Source: Novipirellula artificiosorum (GTDB lineage: Bacteria; Planctomycetota; Planctomycetia; Pirellulales; Pirellulaceae). Taken from it: a stretch of DNA of 64,000 nucleotides. The translations under genes and the position numbers were made by a program. Numbering within the stretch: the stretch's first letter is position 1; each line of letters starts with the position of its first letter. Below, piece after piece: positions 55,807 to 64,000 of the stretch. The stretch is taken from positions 173,935-237,934 of the forward strand of contig NZ_SJPV01000012.1 in NCBI RefSeq assembly GCF_007860135.1, read 5' to 3'. The notes beneath the pieces were generated by a model. That model was not told where the DNA came from. It searched no databases and was given only the letters and a program-made list of their open reading frames with translations.

Positions 55807-57345
55807 TTCGGGTAAGAACGGAATCGTTGGGTGCGGGCTAAACACATCGATCTCGTTCCTTGATCCGGGTTTTGGCGGCGATCAGCGGTCAGCGGTCACA
55901 GCTATCGGCAGGTGATTGATCCTGACAGGGTCGCAGAGAGTAGCCGTTGGTTAATCGCAGCACTACCAACGGTCAACGAGGAAAATTCCCCCTTCCGACC
56001 CTGACAGGGTCGCAGCGGTCCGTGATCTTCGACCCTTCCAGGGTCGGGCCGGTTGGTTGTTACGTGGATCCGCGCATGCGCCGCTTCGCAGCGACCCCGG
56101 GCTACCTTCTTTGATCGCTTTCGCGGTCAGATTCGTGCTTCGCGGCGACCCCCGGACACCTTCTGCGACCACTCCGTGGTCGGTGGTTCGATGGCGGGCT
56201 ACGGTTCCGGGGGTTTTCGCTCGGCTCGACCCCCGGCTACCTTCTTTGACCGCGCTTGCGGTCAGATTCGTGCTGCGCGTCGACCCTCGGACAACTTCTG
56301 CGACCACTCCGTGGTCGGTGATTGGATGAATGGACACGTTTCCGGGGGTTTTCGCTTCGCTCGACCCCCGGCTACCTTCTTGGACCGCGTTTGCGGTCAG
56401 ATTCGTGCTTCGCGAAAATCCGGGCTACCTTCTTTGACCACATGCGCGGTCGTCATTATTCGTCTTCACGGGACTGCCAAGGCAGGACGCTCTCGTTTGG
56501 CGACCCTGCTTTGCTGGTGACTGTGATCTGACATCTGTTGTCTGTTGTCTACTCTTTTGCGGCTAAAGCCTGAACTCCAGCGTGTGTTGGAGTTTAGCCT
56601 TTAGGCGATCTTGGCTTTCTGTCGCCTGTCGCCTGTCGCCTTTTGACCGAAACCCTGAAAGGGTCCGACAAGCGTCGTATTGTAAAACCTCTTCAAGGTT
56701 TTGATGTTTGGTGTGCTGCGTTAACCCAGGGTGCGCTGCGCGACCTTGGGCTTTGGAGTTTAACGGCTTCGCCGTATTGGATCTCGCGGTGGTTGGCTCC
56801 GCGACGCCCTTCGGGGTCGTGTCGAAGCGTTCGCGTCCGCGGTCCCCCTGGGTTTTCGCTTCGCTCGACCCCGGGCTACCTTCTTTGATCCCACTTCGGG
56901 ATCATGCCCCTCGCCTCTACGGACAATTGCCATGGAAAAAAATGGCTCATCCGGCGGAAGCGTGCGCAGGAGGTTTTCGAGGCATCTCTCCGGTGTCCAA
57001 TCATTGCTGGCAGGAGCTATTTTCACTTGTTATCTTGTAGTTTCCAGGAGAAACGGAGTGGAGCTCTGCAGAGGTGCAACTTGACAAGGGATATCCCGGT
57101 CGACGGTGCGCCAAGGGTGCTACCGGTTCCCGGCGGACGACCGTCCGTGGGGCACTCTTTTCTAAGAGATCATTGGACACCGGAGCCATACCTCCAAAAA
57201 ACCTCGAGTCTGGGTTCCGCGCGCTTCCGTCGGATGAGCCATGGAAAAATCCGCATCGCCCACCATCCTGCCGCGTTTTTCGTGCTACCTTTCCAATGAC
57301 CAGCACTTGCTGTTGGCCAGAATCTACTTTAGTTTTCTCCCCGTT
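55807..57345. repeat. Family C repeat block upstream of gmd
   Basis: From about 55920 to 56460 there are at least eight two-hairpin units with second stems gaccctgacagggtc, gacccttccagggtc, gatcgctttcgcggtc, gaccactccgtggtc (twice), gaccgcgcttgcggtc, gaccgcgtttgcggtc and gaccacatgcgcggtc. A Family B palindrome lies near 56560-56610 and a gaccttgggctttggag element at about 56740. The remaining 400 bases before gmd contain no convincing gene; a 104-residue frame at 57074-57388 is Ser/Arg-rich and I reject it. Confidence 0.75.
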
Positions 57346-57350
57346 GAGGA
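57346..57350 (+). promoter_or_regulatory. Ribosome-binding site deciding the gmd ATT start
   Basis: GAGGA lies 7 bases before an ATT codon at 57358. An in-frame TGA at 57352-57354 rules out any upstream start, and no ATG, GTG or TTG precedes the NADP-binding motif. Confidence 0.6.
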
Positions 57351-57357
57351 CTGACCC

Positions 57358-58509
57358 ATTAAACCTTCTTCACCTCCTTCTGCCCTGATTACCGGAATTA
57401 CCGGTCAAGATGGCTCGTACCTTGCCGAACTGCTGCTCTCGAAAGGCTACGAGGTGCATGGCATTAAACGTCGCGCCTCTTCGTTTAATACCGAACGTAT
57501 CGACCATATCTACCAGGACCCTCATGATGCGAAAACGGGATCGGATCGTGGTGCTCGGTTCAAATTGCATTACGGCGACCTGACCGATACTTCGAACCTG
57601 ACCCGGATTCTCAATGAGGTCCAGCCGGACGAAGTCTACAATCTTGGCGCACAATCGCACGTTGCGGTGTCGTTCGAATCGCCTGAGTACACGGCGGATG
57701 TCGACGGCCTCGGTACGCTGCGGTTATTGGAGGCGATCCGGTTCTTAGGGCTGGAAAAGAAGACCCGTTTCTATCAAGCGTCCACTTCCGAGTTGTTTGG
57801 ATTGGTCCAAGAGATCCCCCAACGGGAAACGACTCCGTTCTACCCTCGATCGCCTTATGCCTGCGCGAAACTGTACGCCTACTGGATCACAGTGAACTAC
57901 CGCGAATCCTATGGGATGTATGCCTGTAACGGGATTCTGTTTAACCATGAATCTCCACGTCGCGGTGAAACGTTCGTCACTCGCAAGATCACTCGCGGGC
58001 TGGCGAATATCGCACAGGGATTGGAGAAATGCCTGTTCCTTGGGAATATGGACTCGCTACGTGATTGGGGGCATGCGAAAGACTACGTGCGGATGCAGTG
58101 GATGATGCTGCAGCAAGAAACGGCCGAGGATTTTGTGATTGCCACGGGACAGCAAATCAGCGTCCGCGAGTTCGTCCGGATGTCAGCGGGTGAAGCAGGG
58201 TTGATCGTGGAGTTTTCAGGTAAGGGCGTCGATGAGATCGCGAAAGTCACGGAGATCGTAGATGCCGCGAAAGCTCCGGCAGTGGCCGTTGGCGATGTGA
58301 TCGTTCGCGTCGATCCTCGCTACTTTCGTCCTGCGGAAGTGGAAACCTTGCTGGGGGATCCAGCGAAGGCGAAAGCGAAACTCGGTTGGGAATGTGAAAT
58401 CAGCGTCGAGGAGATGTGCGCCGAAATGGTTGCCTGCGATCTTGAGAACGCTCGCAAACATGCTCTTCTAAAACGACACGGGCACAACGTTAGCGTTGCG
58501 GTTGAGTAG
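57358..58509 (+). CDS. gmd: GDP-mannose 4,6-dehydratase with probable ATT start
   Basis: About 383 residues. It converts GDP-mannose to GDP-4-keto-6-deoxymannose, precursor of fucose, rhamnose-D or perosamine. ALITGITGQDGSYLAELL binds NADP; STSELFG and SPYACAKLYAYW (YX3K) are catalytic; NHESPRRGETFVTRKI is the GMD signature. The first GTG (57454) would delete the cofactor site, so translation must begin at ATT 57358 (GAGGA 7 bases before) or CTG 57385. No fcl/GDP-fucose synthase follows, so the final sugar is unknown. A sequence error at the start codon is also possible. Confidence 0.93.
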   Translation: MKPSSPPSALITGITGQDGSYLAELLLSKGYEVHGIKRRASSFNTERIDHIYQDPHDAKTGSDRGARFKLHYGDLTDTSNLTRILNEVQPDEVYNLGAQSHVAVSFESPEYTADVDGLGTLRLLEAIRFLGLEKKTRFYQASTSELFGLVQEIPQRETTPFYPRSPYACAKLYAYWITVNYRESYGMYACNGILFNHESPRRGETFVTRKITRGLANIAQGLEKCLFLGNMDSLRDWGHAKDYVRMQWMMLQQETAEDFVIATGQQISVREFVRMSAGEAGLIVEFSGKGVDEIAKVTEIVDAAKAPAVAVGDVIVRVDPRYFRPAEVETLLGDPAKAKAKLGWECEISVEEMCAEMVACDLENARKHALLKRHGHNVSVAVE

Positions 58510-59334
58510 GCGTGTGGGCAATCAGCGGTCAGGTGTCAGCGGTCAGCGATCCGTGATCGTCGACCCCTGACAGGGTCGGGCGATAAATTACTTGCGCGGA
58601 TGAATTGTTGTCCGACGGTCCAAATTGATTTGTGTCGGGGGAAGGCCAGCGAATCTATAAAATGGCACGCTGCTCGCTGATGCGGAAGGACGTCGGTTTG
58701 ATTCATGATGCCAACGGCATCAAAGAGGGTAGCCCCGGGTCGCTGCGAGCGGACCCGGGGAAAACGCCACCGCGTCCAGACAGCGACCCCGAAGGGCGTC
58801 GCAGGCCACACCGGTGTTTCTGCGACCACTCCGTGGTCGGTGATTCGATGAATGGACACGTTTCCGGGGGTTTTCGCTTCGCTCGACCCCCGGCTACCTT
58901 CTTTGACCGCTCTCGCGGTCAGATGCGTGCTTCGCGAAACTCCGGGCTACCCGCTGCGACCACTCCGTGGTCGGTGGCTGGATGAATGGACACGTTTCCG
59001 GGGGTTTTCGCTTCGCTCGACCCCCGGCTACCTTCTTTGACCGCTCTCGCGGTCAGATGCGTGCTTCGACCGGCGGCTACTTTCTGTGACCACGTGCGTG
59101 GTCGTCATTCTCGGTATTTCGATACCCCAAGAGTTCCTCAGCTGGACGCTCGCTTTTGGCGATCTTGTTTTGCTGTCGTCTGGCGAATAATGACTGTGAT
59201 CTTGCACTGGTGCGGCTGAAGCCTGAACTCCAGCAAATCTTACCGCTGCCCCATGACCCCTGAGCGCTAATTGCTGTTCTATGACCGCTTGCTTACAATG
59301 GAGGGATTGATTCCTTCATTAGGTTTGAACGTCC
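58510..59334. repeat. Family C repeat block
   Basis: No gene is supported. Two-hairpin units carry second stems gaccactccgtggtc (near 58820 and 58960), gaccgctctcgcggtc (near 58903 and 59038) and gaccacgtgcgtggtc (near 59088). Two units at about 58850-58930 and 58985-59055 are almost identical over more than 60 bases. A Family B half-arm (tgaagcctgaactccagc) lies near 59220. Confidence 0.8.
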
Positions 59335-59946
59335 ATGTCGACATCGACTCCTTTTCCGATCAAGACTGACGGTGACCCCTCAACGATATCGCCTAGGCGA
59401 TTTTCGGTCGCCGAGTATCACAAGTTGGCTGAGGTCGGGGTCTTGCGCGAGGATGATCGCGTTGAGTTGATCGACGGAGTGATTTCATCAAAAATGGTTC
59501 ATTCACCCGTTCACGACGCCATCGTTTCTTGGATCGAGCAACAACTAAGACCGCATCTGCTCGATGGTTGGTTCCTCCGAATCCAAAGTACGATCACTCT
59601 CGATGATGCGAGTGAGCCGGAACCTGATCTGGCAGTGGTTCGTGGCACTCCGCTGACGTATCTGCAGCAGCACCCGCAAGGATCCTCGGTGGCGTTGGTC
59701 ATCGAAGTCGCCGAAACCTCGCTTGGTCGCGACCGTTACAAGGCGACCGCCTATGCACGGGCCGGCATCCCAGCTTATTGGATTGTCAATCTAAAGCAGC
59801 GACGAATCGAAGCGTTTCGAGGCCCGGACGGGGCCGAGTACCGGGAATCGAATCTATTAGGGCTTGAAGATGGCCTTGCGGTTGAATTGGGGTTTGCCGA
59901 CGAGACACGGTTCAACGTGGCCGATCTGATCCCTACTGTTGGGTAG
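59335..59946 (+). CDS. Uma2 family endonuclease-like protein (DUF820)
   Basis: A 203-residue Uma2 protein: RFSVAEYHKLAEVGVL, DDRVELIDGVI, SEPEPDLAVVRG, VALVIEVAETSLGRDRYKATAYARAGIPAYWIVN. The E-P-D and E-V-A-E...K residues form the PDDEXK-like site. It differs strongly from the first Uma2 gene at 55189, so they are not a recent duplication. Function is unknown. It is flanked by repeats on both sides. Confidence 0.9.
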   Translation: MSTSTPFPIKTDGDPSTISPRRFSVAEYHKLAEVGVLREDDRVELIDGVISSKMVHSPVHDAIVSWIEQQLRPHLLDGWFLRIQSTITLDDASEPEPDLAVVRGTPLTYLQQHPQGSSVALVIEVAETSLGRDRYKATAYARAGIPAYWIVNLKQRRIEAFRGPDGAEYRESNLLGLEDGLAVELGFADETRFNVADLIPTVG

Positions 59947-60394
59947 CAACGGATTGGATTGAGTTGATCATCAGGTGACAAATCACAGGATATCTGCCCG
60001 GCTCTTCTTGCGCTCTTGCTGTAGTCTGTAGTCTGGCGACGGTTATCTGATTCTTGCGGCTAAAGCCTGAACTCCAGCAAAGCTGCCTTCCCCCGGAGTG
60101 TCCGGCTTTTTGCGGGATGTGCCGATTTGGCTGGTTTTGCTGCGATTGCGTGGGGAAACTTGTTTTCCCCGGCCGCTTTTCCTAGCCCAATTCGCTGTTG
60201 ATCGGTAAACTAGAGAGCGTCAGTCCACCGATGGAGCGTTTTGGGCAATTTGCAGCGGGGTTTGCTCCAGCGATTCGGCTGGGCTTCACACCCTCTTCCG
60301 CTGTGGATCGAGCCCCCCAATCTGCCGTGCTGGCGGCGTGCTCCCTTGACCGAGTGTTTTTCCGATAAACTCCTCTTCGTGACCTCTTGCAACT
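59947..60394. other. Intergenic region upstream of the Wzc-like gene
   Basis: A Family B half-palindrome (gcggctaaagcctgaactcc) lies near 60057. The following 300 bases have no repeat I recognise and no supported gene, and probably contain the promoter of the kinase gene. I could not identify a promoter with confidence. Confidence 0.5.
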
Positions 60395-62941
60395 ATGAAA
60401 ACATCCTATGACCGCGGTCTAACGTACTCCAAAGCTCCTGCGATTTCGGGCGCGGACTACGCGATGAGTGATCGAAGCGGCGATGGTGGCGGCCAGGGCA
60501 ACTCGCCTGACTTGTTGGGCGCCCTGTGGCGATACCGATGGGCCGTGATCTTGGCCGGGATCGGTGGTGCCGTGCTCGGCTTCTTGGTTTTCTTGAAAAT
60601 GCCGGAAACCTTTGAATCGGCAACTCGCTTGATGGTCGAATCGGACCGACCGGCGATTCTGGATACGATGACCGGCGATTTGGTGGGCGGTGTGCCAAGC
60701 ATTGAGATTTTGGAGTCGCAACTGTTTAGCGACCGGGTGGTTTCGATGGCTTTTCGCGATGCACAGATGTTACCGTTTCACGAAGAATTCGAAGGTCAGA
60801 CTATCGAAGCTAAGTTGCCCGAGTTCATTTCGGTTGCACATAAGTCGATGGAACTGGAGTCCGAGATCGACGATGTCCGGTCAGCTTCCTCGTTGGTCGC
60901 CGTGCTAAGATTCCAGCACACCAATCCGGAATTGGCTGAAGCGGCCGTCAATTCGTTTAGCGACGCGCTCCAGGCGTTTTTTAACGAACGACACAAAAGT
61001 TCACGTAGCGAGTTGATTGATATGATCTCGGACGCGATGGAGGAACTACATCCAAGACTGAGTGAATTGGAACGCCAGTATCGCGATTTCCGCCGAGACC
61101 GTCTGCTGGTATGGAACAATGATGGCGTGGCGATCAACCCGCATCGCGAACGGCAACTGTTCTTGACCGGTCGCCGCAGCGAAATGGTGGAACAGATGCG
61201 ACAAAAAGCCGTTTTGGCTGCAGCGGTTCAGTCCATCTCGGACCAGTCCAGCGATCCTGAGATCGCCGTTGCTGTGATTAGCCAGCTGTTCAACATCAAG
61301 CTTTACATGCCGAACGATTCCGAGGACGCTGCAAAGCAACTGCGTGAAGAGGACGTACAACTGGCTCAGCTTCAACTGGACGAACAGTTGATCCCGCTGA
61401 TGATCGAGCGGAACAAGTTTGCAAGTCAGTTCGGTGTCGAGCACCCAACCGTCCGTGATCTCGACAAAGAACTGACGATGATGAAGGACGAGCTTCGCCG
61501 AATCGTTGTCGAGCAAATCGATCGCCTGTTAGAGATCCGTCAAGAGAACCGGATCGAATTGATTGATCCGGAACAGCAAGCCAGGGAAGCGATTGACGCG
61601 ATTTTGGTGGCTGCGAACGCCGAGGTTTCTTTAGTGCAGAGCCAAATTGGCGAGCTTGAAAAGCAGATCGCAGACGAGAAGCAGGAGGCGATCAAATTGG
61701 CGAAAGACGAACAAGACGACGCGGCGATGCAACGCGAAATCGAACAAACGTATGACTTGATGAGTCAATTGGAAGAGCAGTGGGCTCGAGTCAGTTTGAC
61801 CGAAGAGACAGGGGGCACTCAAGTCGTCGAGTTGACGGCCCCGTCGATGGCCATGCTGGTCAGCCCCATTTTGATCAAGTGTTTGGGGATCGGAATCTTC
61901 TTAGGCTTGGTGCTTGGTTCCGGGGTGGCATTGCTGTTAGAGAAGAACGCGAACACGTTCCGTGATCCGGACGAGATTTCCGAATTGTTGGGCGTCCCCG
62001 TGTTGACTCACGTGCCGTTCTTCAAGGGTCGTCAAAAACGATTGAAGGAGGGCGAGATCGATCCGTACAAGGATTTGGACAAATCGCTTGGCGTGTTGCA
62101 CCATCCCGCGTCGGTCGCTGCCGAGGCGATTCGGTCGTGTCGAACGGCGGTCTTCTTCGACACCGCGTCGGTCAAAGGTGGCAAGGTGGTACAGGTCACG
62201 AGCCCGTTGCCGGGGGATGGTAAAACCACCGTTGCGGGTAACTTGGCCTGCTCGATCGCCCAGAGTGGTAAACGGGTTCTGGCGATCGATTGTGACCTTC
62301 GTCGTCCTCAATTTACCGATAACTTTGCCCTACAAGATAAGATGGGCTTGACCAATGTGCTTAACGGCGAGTGTGATCCCGAGGATGCCTGCCATCAAAC
62401 GCCTGTGGCGACCTTGCGGGTCATGCCCAGCGGGCCGATTCCGGCGAACCCGGCCGAAGCGTTGACGTTGCCGGAAATGAGCGAATTATTGGAAATGCTC
62501 CGCGAAGAGTACGACTTTATCATCATCGATACGCCGCCGTTGTTGGTGGTTACCGACCCGAGCATCACCGCCAGCATGACGGACGGCGTGATTTTGACAT
62601 TACGAGTGCGACGTAAGAGTAAACCGAATGCGAATGAGTCGGTGAACATCTTGCGAGCGGTCGGTGCGAAGGTGCTGGGCGTGGTGATCAACAACTCGGA
62701 CGAAGCGGGTGCGAGCGATGGCTACAAAGGATACGGCTATTACCGTTACGGCCGCTACACCGGTCGTTACCATCGACGCAAATCGGGCAATGGCAAGTAT
62801 TACCGTCGCAGTGGCTCGAACCGCGCCGCACCTGTGGTGGTCGAAGGCCGCGGGATCGGGAAAATGCGAAAACCGAGAGCAGCCGAAGTGGTCAGCAGCG
62901 AAGGCAACGGCGTGATGGAGAAGGCGGATCAGGGTTTGTAG
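60395..62941 (+). CDS. wzc: Polysaccharide co-polymerase/tyrosine autokinase (Wzz + BY-kinase, Wzc-like)
   Basis: An 848-residue protein. A Wzz-type domain has a first membrane helix at about residues 49-68 (WAVILAGIGGAVLGFLVFL), a long periplasmic coiled coil (about 180-450) and a second helix near 483-510. The cytoplasmic BY-kinase follows: Walker A SPLPGDGKTTVAGN (about 606), Walker A' VLAIDCDLRRP and Walker B FIIIDTPPLLV. The tail has a Tyr cluster (YKGYGYYRYGRYTGRYH), the usual autophosphorylation site. It controls chain length and export. A later ATG at 60464 is an alternative start. Confidence 0.93.
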   Translation: MKTSYDRGLTYSKAPAISGADYAMSDRSGDGGGQGNSPDLLGALWRYRWAVILAGIGGAVLGFLVFLKMPETFESATRLMVESDRPAILDTMTGDLVGGVPSIEILESQLFSDRVVSMAFRDAQMLPFHEEFEGQTIEAKLPEFISVAHKSMELESEIDDVRSASSLVAVLRFQHTNPELAEAAVNSFSDALQAFFNERHKSSRSELIDMISDAMEELHPRLSELERQYRDFRRDRLLVWNNDGVAINPHRERQLFLTGRRSEMVEQMRQKAVLAAAVQSISDQSSDPEIAVAVISQLFNIKLYMPNDSEDAAKQLREEDVQLAQLQLDEQLIPLMIERNKFASQFGVEHPTVRDLDKELTMMKDELRRIVVEQIDRLLEIRQENRIELIDPEQQAREAIDAILVAANAEVSLVQSQIGELEKQIADEKQEAIKLAKDEQDDAAMQREIEQTYDLMSQLEEQWARVSLTEETGGTQVVELTAPSMAMLVSPILIKCLGIGIFLGLVLGSGVALLLEKNANTFRDPDEISELLGVPVLTHVPFFKGRQKRLKEGEIDPYKDLDKSLGVLHHPASVAAEAIRSCRTAVFFDTASVKGGKVVQVTSPLPGDGKTTVAGNLACSIAQSGKRVLAIDCDLRRPQFTDNFALQDKMGLTNVLNGECDPEDACHQTPVATLRVMPSGPIPANPAEALTLPEMSELLEMLREEYDFIIIDTPPLLVVTDPSITASMTDGVILTLRVRRKSKPNANESVNILRAVGAKVLGVVINNSDEAGASDGYKGYGYYRYGRYTGRYHRRKSGNGKYYRRSGSNRAAPVVVEGRGIGKMRKPRAAEVVSSEGNGVMEKADQGL

Positions 62942-63952
62942 GTGGCGGATGCCAGATGCCAGATGTCAGATGTCAGATGTCAGATGTCAGATGTCAGGCG
63001 GCAACTGATGTGAGATGACGTGGGAAGGTTTGGCAGGCGGTTTGAGCCCGGCGGGGGCCGAGGGCAGCGCGAACGTATTGGCCGGATCCGCGTTTTGCGA
63101 CAATTCCACATGGTTGCCCCCCTCACCCCCAGCCCCTCTCCCCACAAGTGGGGCGAGGGGAGCCAGAGTGTAGGGGCTTCCGTGTCGGAGTTAACGATTC
63201 AAGAAAGGGAATAGGTTTCCTTTCGCCCCGAGACGTCGTGCAGTTGTTAAGTTGTTAATTAAAAAAGACATACAAGATTTACCCCTCCCGCTGAGGAGGT
63301 CGTGCAGTTTTTAAGTTGTTGATTGAAAAAGACTTACAAGATTTACCTCTCCCTCTGGGAGAGGTCGAGCCTAAGCGAGGGAGAGGGAAAACGGGCTGCG
63401 ATTACAACATGAAATTCCAGCACTGTTTTTATACCGGCCCTCCCCCTCGCTGCGCTCGACCCCTCCCGCTGCGCGGGCAGGGGTGGATGGATACCTAAAC
63501 ACTGCATTTGTCACGATTCAATAAAGACTTACAAGATTTACCTCTCCCTCTGGGAGAGGTCGAGCCTAAGCGAGGGAGAGGGAAAACAGGCTGCGATGAC
63601 AACATGAAATTCCAGCACTGTTTCTATACCGGCCCTCCCCCTTGCTGCGCTCGACCCCTCCCGCTGAGCGGGCAGGGGTGGATAGATACCTATACACTGC
63701 ATTTGTCACGATTCAATAAAGACTTACAAGATTTACCTCTCCCACTGGGAAAGGTCGGCGTCTCAGCGCCGGGAGAGGGGCTTTAAGCTTTCGACACCCT
63801 CCGCTCGGCAAGAAATAACGCTGGTTTTACGTGTCGGCTAAAGCCTAAGCATCGCGGGGTCATTAACGAACGTAGATGGGGATGAAATGCTCGCTGCAGA
63901 GTAAAACCAAGTGATATCTAACTTCCCCTGATTTCACTCGGAGCAACGAGCA
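62942..63952. repeat. Terminal repeat block with tandem copies of the 14.4-kb element interior
   Basis: The block starts with five tgtcaga heptamers (about 62960-62995). An element at about 63121-63163 (cccctctccccacaagtggg gcgagggg) matches the hairpin inside the rmlB genes. From 63233 to 63785 there are about four partial copies of the 14367-14603 element, sharing acttacaagatttacctctc and ccctcccgctgmgcgggcag, the first two beginning with its gtcgtgcagtttttaag end. From about 63800 the sequence is unique and may be the left flank of the IS110-like element. Confidence 0.75.
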
Positions 63953-64000
63953 ATGTCGAAAATAACCTATCACGTCGGACTGGACTATCACCAACACAGC
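63953..64000 (+). CDS. IS110-family transposase, N-terminus only (cut by window edge)
   Basis: The last 16 codons read MSKITYHVGLDYHQHS. The GLDYHQHS stretch is the start of the DEDD transposase domain of IS110/IS1111 elements, with the first catalytic Asp. The gene continues beyond the window. Evidence is short, so the call is tentative. Confidence 0.6.
   Translation, partial: MSKITYHVGLDYHQHS

Noticed and set aside
56053..56520. Frames translated through Family C repeats (ARPPATF-type repeats)
   Set aside because: The peptides only mirror the DNA repeat and occur wherever the repeat does, in either orientation.
57074..57388. 104-residue frame just upstream of gmd
   Set aside because: Ser/Arg/Pro-rich composition without a domain, and it overlaps the gmd start region in another frame.

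Overview
The window reads as chromosome of a planctomycete, most likely a Pirellulaceae/Rhodopirellula-like bacterium. I infer this from paired DUF1559-type pseudopilins, a bacterial tetrahydromethanopterin cyclohydrolase (Mch), chains of genes whose stop and start codons overlap, and a very heavy load of short palindromic intergenic repeats. No rRNA, tRNA or CRISPR array was recognised. All names come from reading motifs by eye; no database search was run.

Region 1 (1-6.2 kb) is a tightly overlapped eight-gene operon, open at the left edge. It holds three GspF-like membrane proteins, three short pseudopilin-like proteins and two DUF1559 pseudopilins: a type II secretion/type IV pilus-like envelope system. 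Region 2 (6.5-14.2 kb) is housekeeping. On the minus strand mch, an ATP-grasp ligase and an OleC-like adenylate-forming enzyme are joined by ATGA overlaps. On the plus strand are def and fmt, then divergent queE/queF (7-deazaguanine synthesis) and a TIM-barrel sugar isomerase. Region 3 (14.2-24.3 kb) alternates repeats with a minus-strand operon (thioredoxin-like, prenyltransferase-repeat protein, LolD-like ATPase), fabI, a divergent GAF/AAA+/Fis regulator, a methyltransferase and two tiny overlapping ORFs.

Region 4 (24.7-62.9 kb) is a large surface-polysaccharide locus. It has two rmlB-rmlA modules; a dTDP-3-acetamido-3,6-dideoxyhexose set (FdtA/QdtA-like isomerase, DegT aminotransferase, left-handed beta-helix acetyltransferase); a Wzx flippase and a Wzy polymerase; five glycosyltransferases; two further hexapeptide acyltransferases; a methyltransferase; a bi-domain oxidoreductase; a heparinase II/III-like protein; wecB; gmd; and a Wzz/Wzc-type tyrosine autokinase. 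Together these can make nucleotide sugars, assemble and flip lipid-linked repeat units, polymerise them and control chain length and export. The stretch from about 32.5 to 42.6 kb looks more AT-rich than the flanks and carries IS debris, suggesting horizontal assembly. A truncated nucleotidyltransferase, a CapK-like C-terminal fragment and an IS3 remnant show decay inside the locus.

The most unusual content is the repeats. At least six families recur: (i) a roughly 75-bp element with complementary accacagag/ctctgtggt ends, arrayed at 45.5-46.9 kb around a GxxExxY nuclease-like gene and beside an intact IS3 element; (ii) a two-hairpin element whose second hairpin stem changes between copies while staying self-complementary; (iii) short heptamer tandems; (iv) a 237-bp element with perfect 23-bp inverted ends and relatives at 63 kb; (v) a 131-bp MITE-like element whose end supplies the stop codon of the LolD-like gene; (vi) palindromes that sit in frame inside rmlB (both copies) and the heparinase-like gene. 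gmd appears to start at an ATT codon. The window ends in the first codons of an IS110-type transposase.
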